Origin: Mesorhizobium sp. WSM4313
Lineage (GTDB): Bacteria; Pseudomonadota; Alphaproteobacteria; Rhizobiales; Rhizobiaceae
Reading direction: 5' to 3'
Assembly (NCBI RefSeq): GCF_002294725.1
Contig: NZ_NSFT01000017.1
Span: 1 to 64,000 of the forward strand
Length of the DNA: 64,000 nucleotides
Positions 32,536 to 41,522 of the stretch are shown in pieces. The notes beneath the pieces are model-generated. The model was not told where the DNA came from. It made no database searches and worked only from the letters and a program-made list of their open reading frames with translations. Positions within the stretch are counted from its first letter, which is position 1, and every line of letters begins with the position of its first letter. The translations under genes were made by a program, and so were the position numbers.

Positions 32536-33945
32536 ATGAGCGCACCGCGCACCCTCTACGACAAGATCTTCGACGACCACACGGTCGACCGCCAGGACGA
32601 CGGCACCTGCCTGCTCTATATCGACCGCCACCTCGTGCACGAGGTCACCAGCCCGCAGGCCTTCGAAGGCCTGCGCATGAGCGGCAGAAAAGTCCGGCAT
32701 CCGGAAAAGACGCTGGCCGTGGTCGACCACAACGTGCCGACCTCGCCCGAGCGCAAGTTCGGCATCAAGAACGAGGAAAGCCGCATCCAGGTCGAGGCGC
32801 TCGCCAGGAATGCCAAGGATTTCGGCATCGATTATTATTCCGAGAACGATATCCGCCAGGGCATCGTCCACATCATCGGGCCCGAGCAAGGCTTCACGCT
32901 GCCCGGCATGACCATCGTCTGCGGCGACAGCCATACCTCCACGCATGGGGCGTTCGGCGCGCTTGCGCATGGCATCGGCACGTCCGAGGTCGAGCATGTG
33001 CTGGCGACGCAAACGCTGATCCAGCGCAAGGCCAAGAACATGCTGGTGCGCGTCGACGGCCAACTGCCGGAAGGCGTCACCGCCAAGGACATCATCCTCG
33101 CCATCATCGGCGAGATCGGCACCGCCGGCGGCACCGGCTACGTCATCGAATATGCCGGCGAAGCGATCCGCTCGCTGTCGATGGAAGGCCGCATGACGAT
33201 CTGCAACATGTCGATCGAAGGCGGCGCCCGCGCCGGCCTGATCGCGCCGGACGAGACGACCTTTGCCTATGTCAAGGACAAGCCGCGCGCCCCGAAGGGC
33301 GCCGCCTGGGACGCCGCGCTCGCCTATTGGAAGACCCTGCAGTCCGACGAAGGCGCGCATTTCGACAAGGTCGTCGTGCTCGACGCGCAGAAACTGCCGC
33401 CGATCGTCTCCTGGGGTTCTTCGCCCGAGGACGTCGTCTCGGTGCAGGGTACCGTGCCCGATCCGCAAGAGATCGCGGACGAGAACAAGCGCAGCTCGAA
33501 GATCCGCGCGCTCGACTATATGGGGCTGACGCCGGGAACCAGGATCACCGACATCGAGCTCGACCGCGTCTTCATCGGTTCCTGCACCAATGGCCGCATC
33601 GAGGACTTGCGCGCCGCAGCCAAAGTGGTCGAGGGCAAGAAGGTCAATCCGCGCGTCAACGCCATGATCGTGCCGGGTTCGGGCCTGGTCAAGGAACAGG
33701 CGGAGGCCGAGGGCCTCGACAAGATCTTCGTCGCCGCCGGCTTCGACTGGCGCGAGCCGGGCTGCTCGATGTGCCTGGCCATGAACGACGACCGGCTGAA
33801 GCCGCATGAACGCTGCGCCTCGACCTCGAACCGTAATTTCGAGGGCCGGCAGGGCTTCAAGGGCCGCACCCATCTGGTGTCGCCGGCCATGGCGGCGGCC
33901 GCGGCGATCGCCGGCCACTTCGTCGACATCCGCGACTGGAAGTAA
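32536..33945 (+). CDS. leuC: 3-Isopropylmalate dehydratase large subunit
   Basis: LeuC, with LeuD, isomerises 2- to 3-isopropylmalate in leucine synthesis. The 469-residue protein has the aconitase-family pattern: MTIVCGDSHTSTHGAFGALAHG, and three 4Fe-4S cysteines, Cys350 (GSCTNGR), Cys410 and Cys413 (GCSMCLAMN). The start at 32536 (MSAPRTLYDKIFDDH) is the family start; a longer frame runs back through the repeat. leuD is not in the window. A terminator follows. Confidence 0.96.
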   Translation: MSAPRTLYDKIFDDHTVDRQDDGTCLLYIDRHLVHEVTSPQAFEGLRMSGRKVRHPEKTLAVVDHNVPTSPERKFGIKNEESRIQVEALARNAKDFGIDYYSENDIRQGIVHIIGPEQGFTLPGMTIVCGDSHTSTHGAFGALAHGIGTSEVEHVLATQTLIQRKAKNMLVRVDGQLPEGVTAKDIILAIIGEIGTAGGTGYVIEYAGEAIRSLSMEGRMTICNMSIEGGARAGLIAPDETTFAYVKDKPRAPKGAAWDAALAYWKTLQSDEGAHFDKVVVLDAQKLPPIVSWGSSPEDVVSVQGTVPDPQEIADENKRSSKIRALDYMGLTPGTRITDIELDRVFIGSCTNGRIEDLRAAAKVVEGKKVNPRVNAMIVPGSGLVKEQAEAEGLDKIFVAAGFDWREPGCSMCLAMNDDRLKPHERCASTSNRNFEGRQGFKGRTHLVSPAMAAAAAIAGHFVDIRDWK

Positions 33946-33966
33946 CAGCCGGCCGCGTCTCTCAAC

Positions 33967-33996
33967 AAGGGCCCGGACAGGACGTCCGGGCCTTTT
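33967..33996 (+). terminator. Terminator after leuC
   Basis: GGCCCGGAC and GTCCGGGCC form a 9-base-pair stem with a five-base loop, flanked by AA on the left and TTTT on the right, 22 bases after the leuC stop. Confidence 0.9.
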
Positions 33997-34008
33997 GCTT
34001 TCAGCGAT

Positions 34009-34314
34009 CTATCTGCGAATGATCTCGTGAAACTCCTCGCGCCGGCCGGGCTCGTCGGCGGCGACGACCAAGGCCAGCTGCCGCTCGTCGAAAATCCTGA
34101 ACCACTCGTCCCACTCCACGAGTTCGTAGCCGCCGCTGTTGATCGGACGCTCCGGGCGGTCGGTATCTTCATAGGCCTGCTGCCCAAAAACCAGCCGCAG
34201 CATGGGCTGCGTTCCAGCTTCGGGCGAGACGTCGACGATGGCCGGGAAGCCGGCGCGCGCCGCCGCCCAGGAGCGGATTTCATCGTGGTTCGTCAAAGTG
34301 ATCGTGCCCGCCAT
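34009..34314 (-). CDS. Small conserved protein of unknown function
   Basis: This 101-residue protein opens MAGTITLTNHDEIRSWAAARAG and has ELVEWDEWFRIFDERQLALVV near the end. I recall the pattern HDEIRxW..R.G.PA with W.EWF..FDE..LAL from a widespread small family that is often mislabelled as a glucan-branching enzyme fragment; the true function is unknown. The ATG at 34314 has a GAGA site upstream; an extension to 34356 is possible. It is convergent with leuC. Confidence 0.65.
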   Translation of the reverse strand: MAGTITLTNHDEIRSWAAARAGFPAIVDVSPEAGTQPMLRLVFGQQAYEDTDRPERPINSGGYELVEWDEWFRIFDERQLALVVAADEPGRREEFHEIIRR

Positions 34315-34474
34315 CTCGATCGTCTCCCGTCTGGCGTCTCCTGTCTGGCCGGACAACGCCGCTCCGGCAGGCCGGTTCCGCGTGGCATGCGATGTATCTA
34401 TCGAGACTTAACCGCTTGTTTGGGCTTGCGTCCTAGTATCTCCCGTTGGGTAAGTTGGGAAAAGTCGCAGTCTT

Positions 34475-35671
34475 TTGGACACCGGTCTGCTCATAGCGCT
34501 GCTCAATCCGACGATAGCGCTGGCGCTCGGCGCTGCGTTCCTCGTGCTGTGGTCCTATCAGCGCCATCGACCGTATCTGGCTGTGCTCGGCGCGAGCTAC
34601 TGCCTGTCGGCGCCGGGTTTCCTGCTGCAATATTTCACGCTTCCGATCGGCGTGGCGCTGACCAAGCTCGTTTCCAACATCTGCTTCACGATCGCGGCCT
34701 GCTGCCTCTCCAGCGCGATCATCGCGCGCTACGGGCGGCGCGTGCCCTATGTCGGGATCGGCATCGTGACCGGCGGCGGGCTCGCCGCCTTCATCTGGTT
34801 CATGTTCGTCCAGCCGGACCTCACCTGGCGCGTGCTTGCGATGAATTTCGGCTTCGGCGCGCTCAGCCTGCTGGTCGGCGCCGAGCTGAGAACGGTGCGC
34901 CACAACGGCCCAACCGAGAAAATCCTGCTCGTGCTGTCGCTGCTTTCGGGGCTGAACTTCATCGCCCGCACGCTGGTCGTCGTTATCGCGCACGGGCCGT
35001 TCCACGGCTATGATGGGTTCTACGGATCGTCCTACTGGACGACCGCGCTGCTTTCGCACGCGCTGTTGTCGCTGCTGACCGCGCTTTGCCTGTTCACGGC
35101 GGCGGCGCTCGATGTGATGAGGGCGCTGAAGGACGAGACCCATACCGACCCGCTCTCGGGCATCCTCAATCGCCGCGGCTTCGAGGAGCGGGCGAACCTA
35201 TTGCTCGACCAGTGCGGCAAGGCCGGATTTCCCGTCGCGCTGGTGCTTGCCGATCTCGATCACTTCAAGGCGCTGAACGACCGGCACGGCCATGAGGCAG
35301 GCGACCGGGTGATTGCCGACTTCGCCGCCAAGCTGCGTTCCGCCACCGGCGCGCGCGGGGCCGCCGGCCGCATCGGCGGCGAAGAGTTCGCCGTGCTTTT
35401 GCCGCTGAGCGACCTGGCGTCGGCAAGGCTCTTCGCCGAAGCGATCCGTTCCTTCTATTCGGCCGGCGCGATCGAGGGCCTGCCGCCCGACACGAGGGTC
35501 ACCGCAAGCTTCGGCGTTGCCGCCCGCACCGGCAGGGAAGGGCTGATGCCGCTGATGCGGCGCGCCGACGAGGCGCTCTACAAAGCCAAGAAGAACGGCC
35601 GCGACAGCGTGCGGCTTTCCTATGAGAGACCTGAAACCGCCTTCGCTGCCGAGCCGCTCGCCGTCGGCTGA
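34475..35671 (+). CDS. Membrane diguanylate cyclase (GGDEF domain)
   Basis: This 398-residue protein has five or six transmembrane helices in the first 200 residues, then a GGDEF domain that makes cyclic di-GMP: TDPLSGILNRRGFEE, LADLDHFKALNDRHGHEAGDRV, and the active-site loop GGEEFAVLLPL, which is intact. No inhibitory RxxD site is seen at the usual place before the loop. The start is a TTG at 34475, with GGGAAAAG about 14 bases upstream. No EAL domain is present. Confidence 0.9.
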   Translation: MDTGLLIALLNPTIALALGAAFLVLWSYQRHRPYLAVLGASYCLSAPGFLLQYFTLPIGVALTKLVSNICFTIAACCLSSAIIARYGRRVPYVGIGIVTGGGLAAFIWFMFVQPDLTWRVLAMNFGFGALSLLVGAELRTVRHNGPTEKILLVLSLLSGLNFIARTLVVVIAHGPFHGYDGFYGSSYWTTALLSHALLSLLTALCLFTAAALDVMRALKDETHTDPLSGILNRRGFEERANLLLDQCGKAGFPVALVLADLDHFKALNDRHGHEAGDRVIADFAAKLRSATGARGAAGRIGGEEFAVLLPLSDLASARLFAEAIRSFYSAGAIEGLPPDTRVTASFGVAARTGREGLMPLMRRADEALYKAKKNGRDSVRLSYERPETAFAAEPLAVG

Positions 35672-35750
35672 TACATCCAGGCCCGGCGCAACCCCCTGCT
35701 AGTCCAGAAGGCGATCGCAACGTTCGCGATTGCCCGAAGCTCCTGCAATT

Positions 35751-35908
35751 TCGTCATCCTCGGGCTTGACCCGAGGATCCATGCCGTTACCTCCGTCGTA
35801 GAATGCTGCGGCGCAAATTCCGTAACCGCCGCAACGCCTTAATGGAACGGCATGGATTCTAGGGTCTGCGCGCGTCGCTCCGCTCCTTGCTTCGCCCTAG
35901 AATGACGA
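35751..35908. repeat. TCGTCAT-bounded intergenic repeat, copy 2
   Basis: The element runs from TCGTCATCCTCGGGCTTGACC to CCCTAGAATGACGA. CCGAGGATCCATGCCGTTAC and CGGCATGGATTCTAGGGTC form inverted inner parts; the right half, GGTCTGCGCGCGTCGCTCCG, is almost the same as in the copy at 25104. It fills the gap after the diguanylate cyclase gene. Confidence 0.75.
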
Positions 35909-36013
35909 GCGCGTGGGCGTTTGCAGCTAATCGCAGAGGCCGGTCATGCGTTGGCATTAACTGTTCTTCGCCCGTCGATGTTTTTCTGTCCGGAATGTCC
36001 GACGAAGGAAGAT

Positions 36014-36103
36014 ATGGGCAGCGCTGACTTCATATTGATGATCAACCTGCTCGTCGCCGGGCTGCTGGCGGGGCCGTTCATGTCAATTGCCGGCCGCGAT
36101 TGC
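36014..36103 (+). pseudogene. Remnant of a second GGDEF-protein gene (N-terminus only)
   Basis: An ATG at 36014 with a perfect AAGGA ribosome site opens MGSADFILMINLLVAGLLAG, which resembles the first membrane helix of a diguanylate cyclase type common in Mesorhizobium as I remember it (MSGADFILAINL...). After about 30 residues the likeness stops, and the frame runs into the antisense of the 36148 gene. No GGDEF domain follows. I read it as a truncated relic; a very short real protein is less likely. Confidence 0.4.
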
Positions 36104-36147
36104 GTGCGTGTCAAGCGCGCTGTGGCAGAGCCAAATGCCGACGGCCT

Positions 36148-36495
36148 TCAGCGGCAAGGATTGAGATTGGGCATCTCGCCGTCGGAAAGCCCATACATAT
36201 AGGAACGGCCCTTGACCAGCACCGGCGGTTGGTAGCAGCCGGGCGCGCCAGTCTCGTCCGCATCGTCATAGATCACATCCGGCTGGCCGCCGGTGTATTG
36301 GGAAAGTTCTTTCGCGAGCTTGCCTTCGCCGACGATGATGCGCTTGTAGCCGGCGGCGCTGTCGATGACGAGATTGCCGAAGGAATCGGCATAGACGCGG
36401 TCGTGATGGCGCAAGCCGGCCTCGGCCGGCGCGGCGATCGCCAGCGCCGCCAGCGTTGCGGCCGCGAGGCTTATCCGCACTGAATTCGAACGCAT
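36148..36495 (-). CDS. Small secreted protein of unknown function
   Basis: This 115-residue protein has a clear signal peptide (ISLAAATLAALAIAAPAEA, cleavage near residue 26) and a mature part starting GLRHHDRVYADSFGNLVI. There are two cysteines near the C-terminus (PGCYQPP and LNPCR), able to form a disulfide. I do not recognise the family. It is divergent from the lipoprotein gene at 36864. Confidence 0.75.
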   Translation of the reverse strand: MRSNSVRISLAAATLAALAIAAPAEAGLRHHDRVYADSFGNLVIDSAAGYKRIIVGEGKLAKELSQYTGGQPDVIYDDADETGAPGCYQPPVLVKGRSYMYGLSDGEMPNLNPCR

Positions 36496-36766
36496 GTCGC
36501 TCTCCCTGGTCGGCGCGCAGATCGCGCGCCTGGAATCCGGTTCGAATCGGAAATTAACTCTTTCTTAACATTTGTTAAGAGGCGGGAGGCTTTCGGCGCC
36601 GGTTCTTAAGGAACATGGTTAATTTTCGAGGATCGAGCTCCATCAGGCGACGGGCGCGGTTCTGGATAGCCGGCTGACCCAGGGTCAACTTGATCTTGCG
36701 GCGCCGCATGGCTACAGCGGTCCACCGTCTCACGGAAAGGGCAACCGCCTATCTCGTTGTTTCGAT

Positions 36767-36833
36767 GCAATTCCGGACGGAAGGCCACGGCCAAGGCGCC
36801 GAACCCAACCGTTCACTTTTTTCCTGGAATTGC
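36767..36833. repeat. GCAATTCC inverted-end repeat, copy 3 (long form)
   Basis: A 67-base element from GCAATTCCGGACGGAAGGCC to TTTTCCTGGAATTGC with a middle part GGCGCCGAACCCAACCG that the short copies lack. The 368-base gap 36496-36863 holds it and otherwise shows no gene. Confidence 0.85.
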
Positions 36834-36863
36834 TGTAGCGTGCCGCGCACGAAAGGGCAGCGC

Positions 36864-37391
36864 ATGAGCTTTGGCCACACGGTTCGGGTGTCGATCACCA
36901 TCCCGCTGCTTCTGGCGGCCGCGGCTTGCGTGCCGCAGGACGGCGCGCCGAAGGCGGCGAATGCCGCCCCACCCGCTGGCTCGACTGCTCCGGCCCCGCA
37001 GTCCGCTGCACCCGTGGTGCCGCCAGCAGCTGCAACACCCCCGATACCTGCAACAGCCCCGGTAGCTACAACCGCGCCGGCACCTGCAACGACCAAGACC
37101 CCCGCAACCCGCGCGCCCGCAACCAAGATCGTCACAGACCTTACCGTGCCGCGGTCCGGCATCGGCACGGCCAACTATAGATGCGGCAATGGCGGCATGA
37201 TCACCATCCAGAATCTCGGCTCGTCGTTACGCCTGGTCCGCCCGGACGGCTCGACCGAGGAATTCGCGGCCTCACCCACCAACCAGAGCAGCCGTTACCA
37301 GGAAGCGGCGACGCATGACGCAATCGTGATCGACGGACGCGAAGCGCTGGTGATGAAGAGAGGATCGACGCCGCAGACTTGTCGGAGATAG
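36864..37391 (+). CDS. Lipoprotein with MliC-like C-terminal domain
   Basis: This 175-residue protein has a lipoprotein signal with lipobox LLAAAAC, giving a lipidated Cys near residue 20. A Pro/Ala/Thr-rich linker to about residue 95 follows, then a small domain, YRCGNGGMITIQNLG to GSTPQTCRR. The two cysteines and the strand order recall MliC/PliC-type lysozyme inhibitors, so it may guard the cell wall against lysozyme; this is inference. The start at 36864 follows AAGGGCAGC. Confidence 0.65.
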   Translation: MSFGHTVRVSITIPLLLAAAACVPQDGAPKAANAAPPAGSTAPAPQSAAPVVPPAAATPPIPATAPVATTAPAPATTKTPATRAPATKIVTDLTVPRSGIGTANYRCGNGGMITIQNLGSSLRLVRPDGSTEEFAASPTNQSSRYQEAATHDAIVIDGREALVMKRGSTPQTCRR

Positions 37392-37611
37392 CGCTCTTTG
37401 TTGCACTGCAACGAATGCTGCGCCGGCGTCGGAACAGCCGCTAATCGATTGAAGCGCGTGAAGGCCAATTTCTCACACTAAATGATGTTTCCAAAACGAT
37501 TTTCCGGCTTTGACGCGGTGCAAAAAGAGCATTAGAAACCGGCTGTCCGGAGCCATATATGAGGGCGGCAAAGGCCGCATCGCGGCTCCAGGATGCCGAT
37601 CTGGGGGAGCC

Positions 37612-38034
37612 ATGAGCAAATCACCAGCCACCCGCGCAGTTGCCAGACGTGAACGGCCGCTCTCGCCGCATCTGACGATCTACCGGCCGCCGATCACGAT
37701 GACGATGTCGATCATCCATCGTATCACCGGCGGCGCGCTCTATTTCGGAACGCTGCTGGTGGCGGCGTGGCTGATCGCCGCTGCGAGCTCGCAGGCCGCC
37801 TTCGACTGGGTCAACTGGGCCTTCGGCTCCTGGCTCGGCCGGCTGGTCCTGTTCGGCTACACCTGGGCGCTGATGCACCACATGCTGGGCGGGCTGCGCC
37901 ATCTTATCTGGGACACCGGCGCGGGACTGGAAAAACACACCGCGTCCAGGATCGCCTGGGCGACGCTCGCCGGGTCGATCGTGCTCACGCTTCTGATCTG
38001 GGTCGCCGGCTATATGGCGCGGGGAGCTTTCTGA
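37612..38034 (+). CDS. sdhC: Succinate dehydrogenase cytochrome b556 subunit
   Basis: SdhC is a membrane anchor of complex II and binds heme and quinone. The 140-residue protein has RPLSPHLTIYRPPITMTMSI near the start, three transmembrane helices, and the heme-ligand segment ALMHHMLGGLRHLIWD. The ATG at 37612 follows GGGGAG. The stop overlaps sdhD by one base. Confidence 0.95.
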   Translation: MSKSPATRAVARRERPLSPHLTIYRPPITMTMSIIHRITGGALYFGTLLVAAWLIAAASSQAAFDWVNWAFGSWLGRLVLFGYTWALMHHMLGGLRHLIWDTGAGLEKHTASRIAWATLAGSIVLTLLIWVAGYMARGAF

Positions 38035-38429
38035 TGGCCGCCAACAATTCGGACATGCGCACGCCGCTGGCGAAGGTCCGCGGCCTCGGGTCGGCCCGCG
38101 AGGGAACCGGGCATTTCTGGCGGCAGCGGCTGACCGCCATCGCCAACATTCCGTTGATCCTGTTCTTCGTCGGCTTCCTGATCGCGATCAACGGCCATGA
38201 CTACACGGATGTGCGGGCGGCGCTTGCGAACCCGTTCGTGGTGGTCATGCTCGGGCTGGTGCTGATCTCGCCGCTTTACCACATGCGCATCGGCATGCAG
38301 GTGATCATCGAGGATTACGTGCATGGCGAAGGCATGAGGCTGGCGCTGATCGCTCTCAACACCTTCTTCTGCGTGGCAGTCGGCGTCGCTTCGCTGTTTG
38401 CCCTGCTCAAACTCGCATTCGGAGGCTGA
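38034..38429 (+). CDS. sdhD: Succinate dehydrogenase membrane anchor subunit
   Basis: SdhD is the second anchor subunit of complex II. The 131-residue protein has the N-terminal MRTPLAKVRGLGSAREGTGHFW segment typical of alphaproteobacterial SdhD, three helices, and SPLYHMRIGMQVIIEDYVHG with the heme-region histidine and the quinone-site aspartate/tyrosine. It overlaps sdhC by one base (TGATG). Confidence 0.95.
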   Translation: MAANNSDMRTPLAKVRGLGSAREGTGHFWRQRLTAIANIPLILFFVGFLIAINGHDYTDVRAALANPFVVVMLGLVLISPLYHMRIGMQVIIEDYVHGEGMRLALIALNTFFCVAVGVASLFALLKLAFGG

Positions 38430-38433
38430 CGTC

Positions 38434-40269
38434 TTGGCCAACGCAAACACCGCCAACGCGGCTTCCGCCTACACTTTCGTCGACCATAAATTCGACGTTG
38501 TGATCGTCGGTGCCGGCGGCGCCGGCCTGCGCGCCACGCTCGGCATGGCCGAGCAGGGATTGCGCACCGCCTGCATCACCAAAGTGTTCCCAACGCGCTC
38601 GCACACCGTCGCGGCGCAAGGCGGCATCGCCGCCTCGCTGTCGAACATGGGGCCGGACTCCTGGCAATGGCACATGTACGACACCGTCAAGGGCTCGGAC
38701 TGGCTGGGCGATGTCGACGCCATGGAATACATGGTGCGCGAAGCGCCGGCCGCCGTCTACGAGCTCGAGCATTATGGCGTGCCGTTCTCACGCACCGAGG
38801 AAGGCAAGATCTACCAGCGGCCGTTCGGCGGCCATATGATGAACTATGGCGACGGTCCGCCGGTGCAGCGCACCTGCGCGGCCGCCGACCGCACCGGCCA
38901 CGCCATCCTGCACACGCTCTACGGCCAATCGCTGAAGAACAACGCGCAGTTCTTCATCGAATATTTCGCGCTCGACCTGATCATGGAGCCGGACGGCACC
39001 TGCACCGGCGTCGTGGCCTGGAACCTCGACGACGGCACAATCCATCGCTTCTCGGCCAAGATGGTGGTGCTGGCGACCGGCGGCTATGGGCGGACCTATT
39101 TCTCCGCCACCTCGGCGCATACTTGCACCGGCGACGGCGGCGGCATGGCGGCCAGAGCCGGGCTGCCGCTGCAGGACATGGAGTTCGTGCAGTTCCATCC
39201 GACTGGCATCTACGGCGCCGGCTGCCTGATCACCGAGGGCGCGCGCGGCGAAGGCGGCTATCTCGTCAATTCCGAGGGCGAGCGCTTCATGGAGCGCTAC
39301 GCGCCGTCGGCCAAGGACCTCGCCTCGCGCGACGTCGTCTCGCGCTGCATGACGCTGGAGATCCGCGAGGGCCGCGGCGTCGGCAAGAACAAGGACCACA
39401 TCTTCCTGCATCTCGACCATCTTGACCCGGCGGTGCTGCACGAGCGGCTGCCGGGTATTTCCGAGTCGGCCAAGATCTTCGCCGGCGTCGACCTCACCAA
39501 GGAGCCGATCCCGGTGCTGCCGACGGTGCACTACAATATGGGCGGCGTGCCGACCAATTACTGGGGCGAGGCGCTCAATCCGACCTTCGACAATCCGGAC
39601 CGCGTGTCGCCCGGCCTGATGGCGGTGGGCGAGGCCGGCTGCGCCTCAGTGCACGGCGCCAACCGGCTCGGCTCCAACTCGCTGATCGACCTCGTCGTGT
39701 TCGGCCGCGCGGCGGCGATCCGCGCCGGCCATGTGATCGACCGCAAGTCGGCGATCCCGTCGCCCAACGCGGCCTCGGTCGAGAAGATCATGGAGCGCTT
39801 CGACAGGCTGCGCCATGCCAACGGCTCGACGCCGACGGCCGTGCTGCGCGAGAAGATGCAGCGCGCCATGCAGGAAGACGCCGCCGTATTCCGCACGCAG
39901 GAGTCGCTGGAGAACGGCTGCAGGCGCATTTCGGAACTCTGGGGCGAGCTCAAGGACATCAAGGTCACCGACCGCTCGATGATCTGGAATTCCGACCTCG
40001 TCGAGACGCTGGAGCTGGAAAACCTGATGGCCAACGCCATCACCACGGTCTACGGCGCCGAGGCGCGCAAGGAGAGCCGCGGCGCGCATGCGCGCGAGGA
40101 TTTCTCGGCGCGCGACGACGCCAACTGGCGCAAGCATACGCTGGCCCATCTGAGCGAGGACGGCAAGGTGACGCTGACCTACAGGCCGGTGCATACCGAG
40201 CCGCTGCTGGCCGAAAAGGACGGCGGCATCAGCCTGGCCAAGATCGCGCCGAAGGCGCGGGTGTATTGA
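38434..40269 (+). CDS. sdhA: Succinate dehydrogenase flavoprotein subunit
   Basis: SdhA oxidises succinate to fumarate with covalently bound FAD. The 611-residue protein has VVIVGAGGAGLRATLGMAEQG, His57 for the FAD link in RSHTVAAQGG, and the catalytic HPTGIYGAGCLITEGARGEGG. The start must be the TTG at 38434: GGAGG is eight bases upstream, no ATG lies between it and the FAD loop, and the frame start at 38398 is inside sdhD. Confidence 0.97.
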   Translation: MANANTANAASAYTFVDHKFDVVIVGAGGAGLRATLGMAEQGLRTACITKVFPTRSHTVAAQGGIAASLSNMGPDSWQWHMYDTVKGSDWLGDVDAMEYMVREAPAAVYELEHYGVPFSRTEEGKIYQRPFGGHMMNYGDGPPVQRTCAAADRTGHAILHTLYGQSLKNNAQFFIEYFALDLIMEPDGTCTGVVAWNLDDGTIHRFSAKMVVLATGGYGRTYFSATSAHTCTGDGGGMAARAGLPLQDMEFVQFHPTGIYGAGCLITEGARGEGGYLVNSEGERFMERYAPSAKDLASRDVVSRCMTLEIREGRGVGKNKDHIFLHLDHLDPAVLHERLPGISESAKIFAGVDLTKEPIPVLPTVHYNMGGVPTNYWGEALNPTFDNPDRVSPGLMAVGEAGCASVHGANRLGSNSLIDLVVFGRAAAIRAGHVIDRKSAIPSPNAASVEKIMERFDRLRHANGSTPTAVLREKMQRAMQEDAAVFRTQESLENGCRRISELWGELKDIKVTDRSMIWNSDLVETLELENLMANAITTVYGAEARKESRGAHAREDFSARDDANWRKHTLAHLSEDGKVTLTYRPVHTEPLLAEKDGGISLAKIAPKARVY

Positions 40270-40271
40270 CC

Positions 40272-40706
40272 ATGGCGCAGGCGACCACGGGATATTCCGG
40301 CACGCCGCTCCCGGCCAAGCTTGGCCTCAGGGACGGCATGGTCGCCGCCTTTATCGCGCTGCCGCCAGAGCTCGATGCGCTGACCGAGGCGGTGTCCTTT
40401 GCCGGCGTCGACAGGCTCGCCGAGTGGTCGGCGATCTCGGGCAGCCGGAAATACGATGCCGTGCACGCCTTCACCCGGCAGCGCGCCGAGGTCGAGGACG
40501 GCCTGGCCGGCATCGAGACGGCGATCAAGCGCGACGGCATGGTCTGGGTCTCTTGGCCGAAGAAGGCATCGAAAGTGCCGACCGACGTCACCGAGGACGT
40601 CATCCGGTCGGAGGCGCTGAAGCGCGACCTGGTCGACGTCAAGGTCGCCGCCGTGAACGAAATCTGGTCCGGGCTGAAGCTCGTCATCCGAAAGGACCGC
40701 AGGTAA
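40272..40706 (+). CDS. DUF3052-family protein in the sdh operon
   Basis: This 144-residue protein fits the DUF3052 pattern: GYSGTPLPAKLGLRDG near the start, a central FTRQRAEVEDGLAGI, and MVWVSWPKKASKVPTDVTEDVIR. The function is unknown. It begins two bases after the sdhA stop (a TTG at 40266 is also in frame) and its stop overlaps the sdhB start, so it is translated with both. That position suggests a link to complex II or only hitch-hiking; nothing in the sequence decides. Confidence 0.78.
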   Translation: MAQATTGYSGTPLPAKLGLRDGMVAAFIALPPELDALTEAVSFAGVDRLAEWSAISGSRKYDAVHAFTRQRAEVEDGLAGIETAIKRDGMVWVSWPKKASKVPTDVTEDVIRSEALKRDLVDVKVAAVNEIWSGLKLVIRKDRR

Positions 40707-41485
40707 TGGTCGAACTCACGCTTCCCAGGAACTCGAAGGTCCAGCAAGGCAAGACCTGGCCGAAGCCGGAAGGCGCGACCAACCTGCGCGAATACCGCAT
40801 CTACCGCTGGTCGCCGGACGATGACGCGAATCCGCGCATGGACACCTATTTCGTCGACATGGACGATTGCGGGCCGATGGTTCTCGACGCGCTGTTGTGG
40901 ATCAAGAACAAGATCGATCCGACGCTGACGCTGCGCCGTTCCTGCCGCGAAGGCATTTGCGGCTCCTGCGCCATGAACATCGACGGCTCCAACACGCTGG
41001 CCTGCACCAAGGGCGTCGAGGACATTTCCGGCGCGGTGAAGATCTATCCGCTGCCGCATATGCCGGTGATCAAGGACCTGGTGCCGGACCTCACCAATTT
41101 CTATGCCCAGCACGCCTCGATCGAGCCGTGGCTGAAGACGGTCTCGCCGACGCCCGCCAAGGAATGGCTGCAGAGCCACGAGGACCGCGAGAAGCTCGAC
41201 GGGCTCTACGAATGCATCCTGTGCGCGTGCTGCTCGACCTCCTGCCCGAGCTATTGGTGGAACGGCGACCGCTATCTAGGCCCGGCCACGCTGCTGCAGG
41301 CCTATCGCTGGCTGATCGACAGCCGCGACGAGGCGACGGGCGAGCGGCTCGACAATCTCGAAGACCCGTTCCGGCTCTATCGCTGCCACACCATCATGAA
41401 CTGCGCGCAGACCTGCCCGAAGGGGCTCAATCCCGCCAAGGCGATCGCCGAGATCAAGAAGATGATGGTGGAGAGAAGGGTATAG
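40706..41485 (+). CDS. sdhB: Succinate dehydrogenase iron-sulfur subunit
   Basis: SdhB passes electrons from FAD to quinone. The 259-residue protein has all three cluster motifs: 2Fe-2S (RRSCREGICGSCAMN and LACTK), 4Fe-4S (CILCACCSTSC) and 3Fe-4S (CHTIMNCAQTCPKGLNP). The start overlaps the upstream stop as TAATG. It ends the sdh operon, and a repeat follows. Confidence 0.97.
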   Translation: MVELTLPRNSKVQQGKTWPKPEGATNLREYRIYRWSPDDDANPRMDTYFVDMDDCGPMVLDALLWIKNKIDPTLTLRRSCREGICGSCAMNIDGSNTLACTKGVEDISGAVKIYPLPHMPVIKDLVPDLTNFYAQHASIEPWLKTVSPTPAKEWLQSHEDREKLDGLYECILCACCSTSCPSYWWNGDRYLGPATLLQAYRWLIDSRDEATGERLDNLEDPFRLYRCHTIMNCAQTCPKGLNPAKAIAEIKKMMVERRV

Positions 41486-41522
41486 TTCTCGCGGCCTTAC
41501 TCGCAGGTAGCGATCCTTCGCG

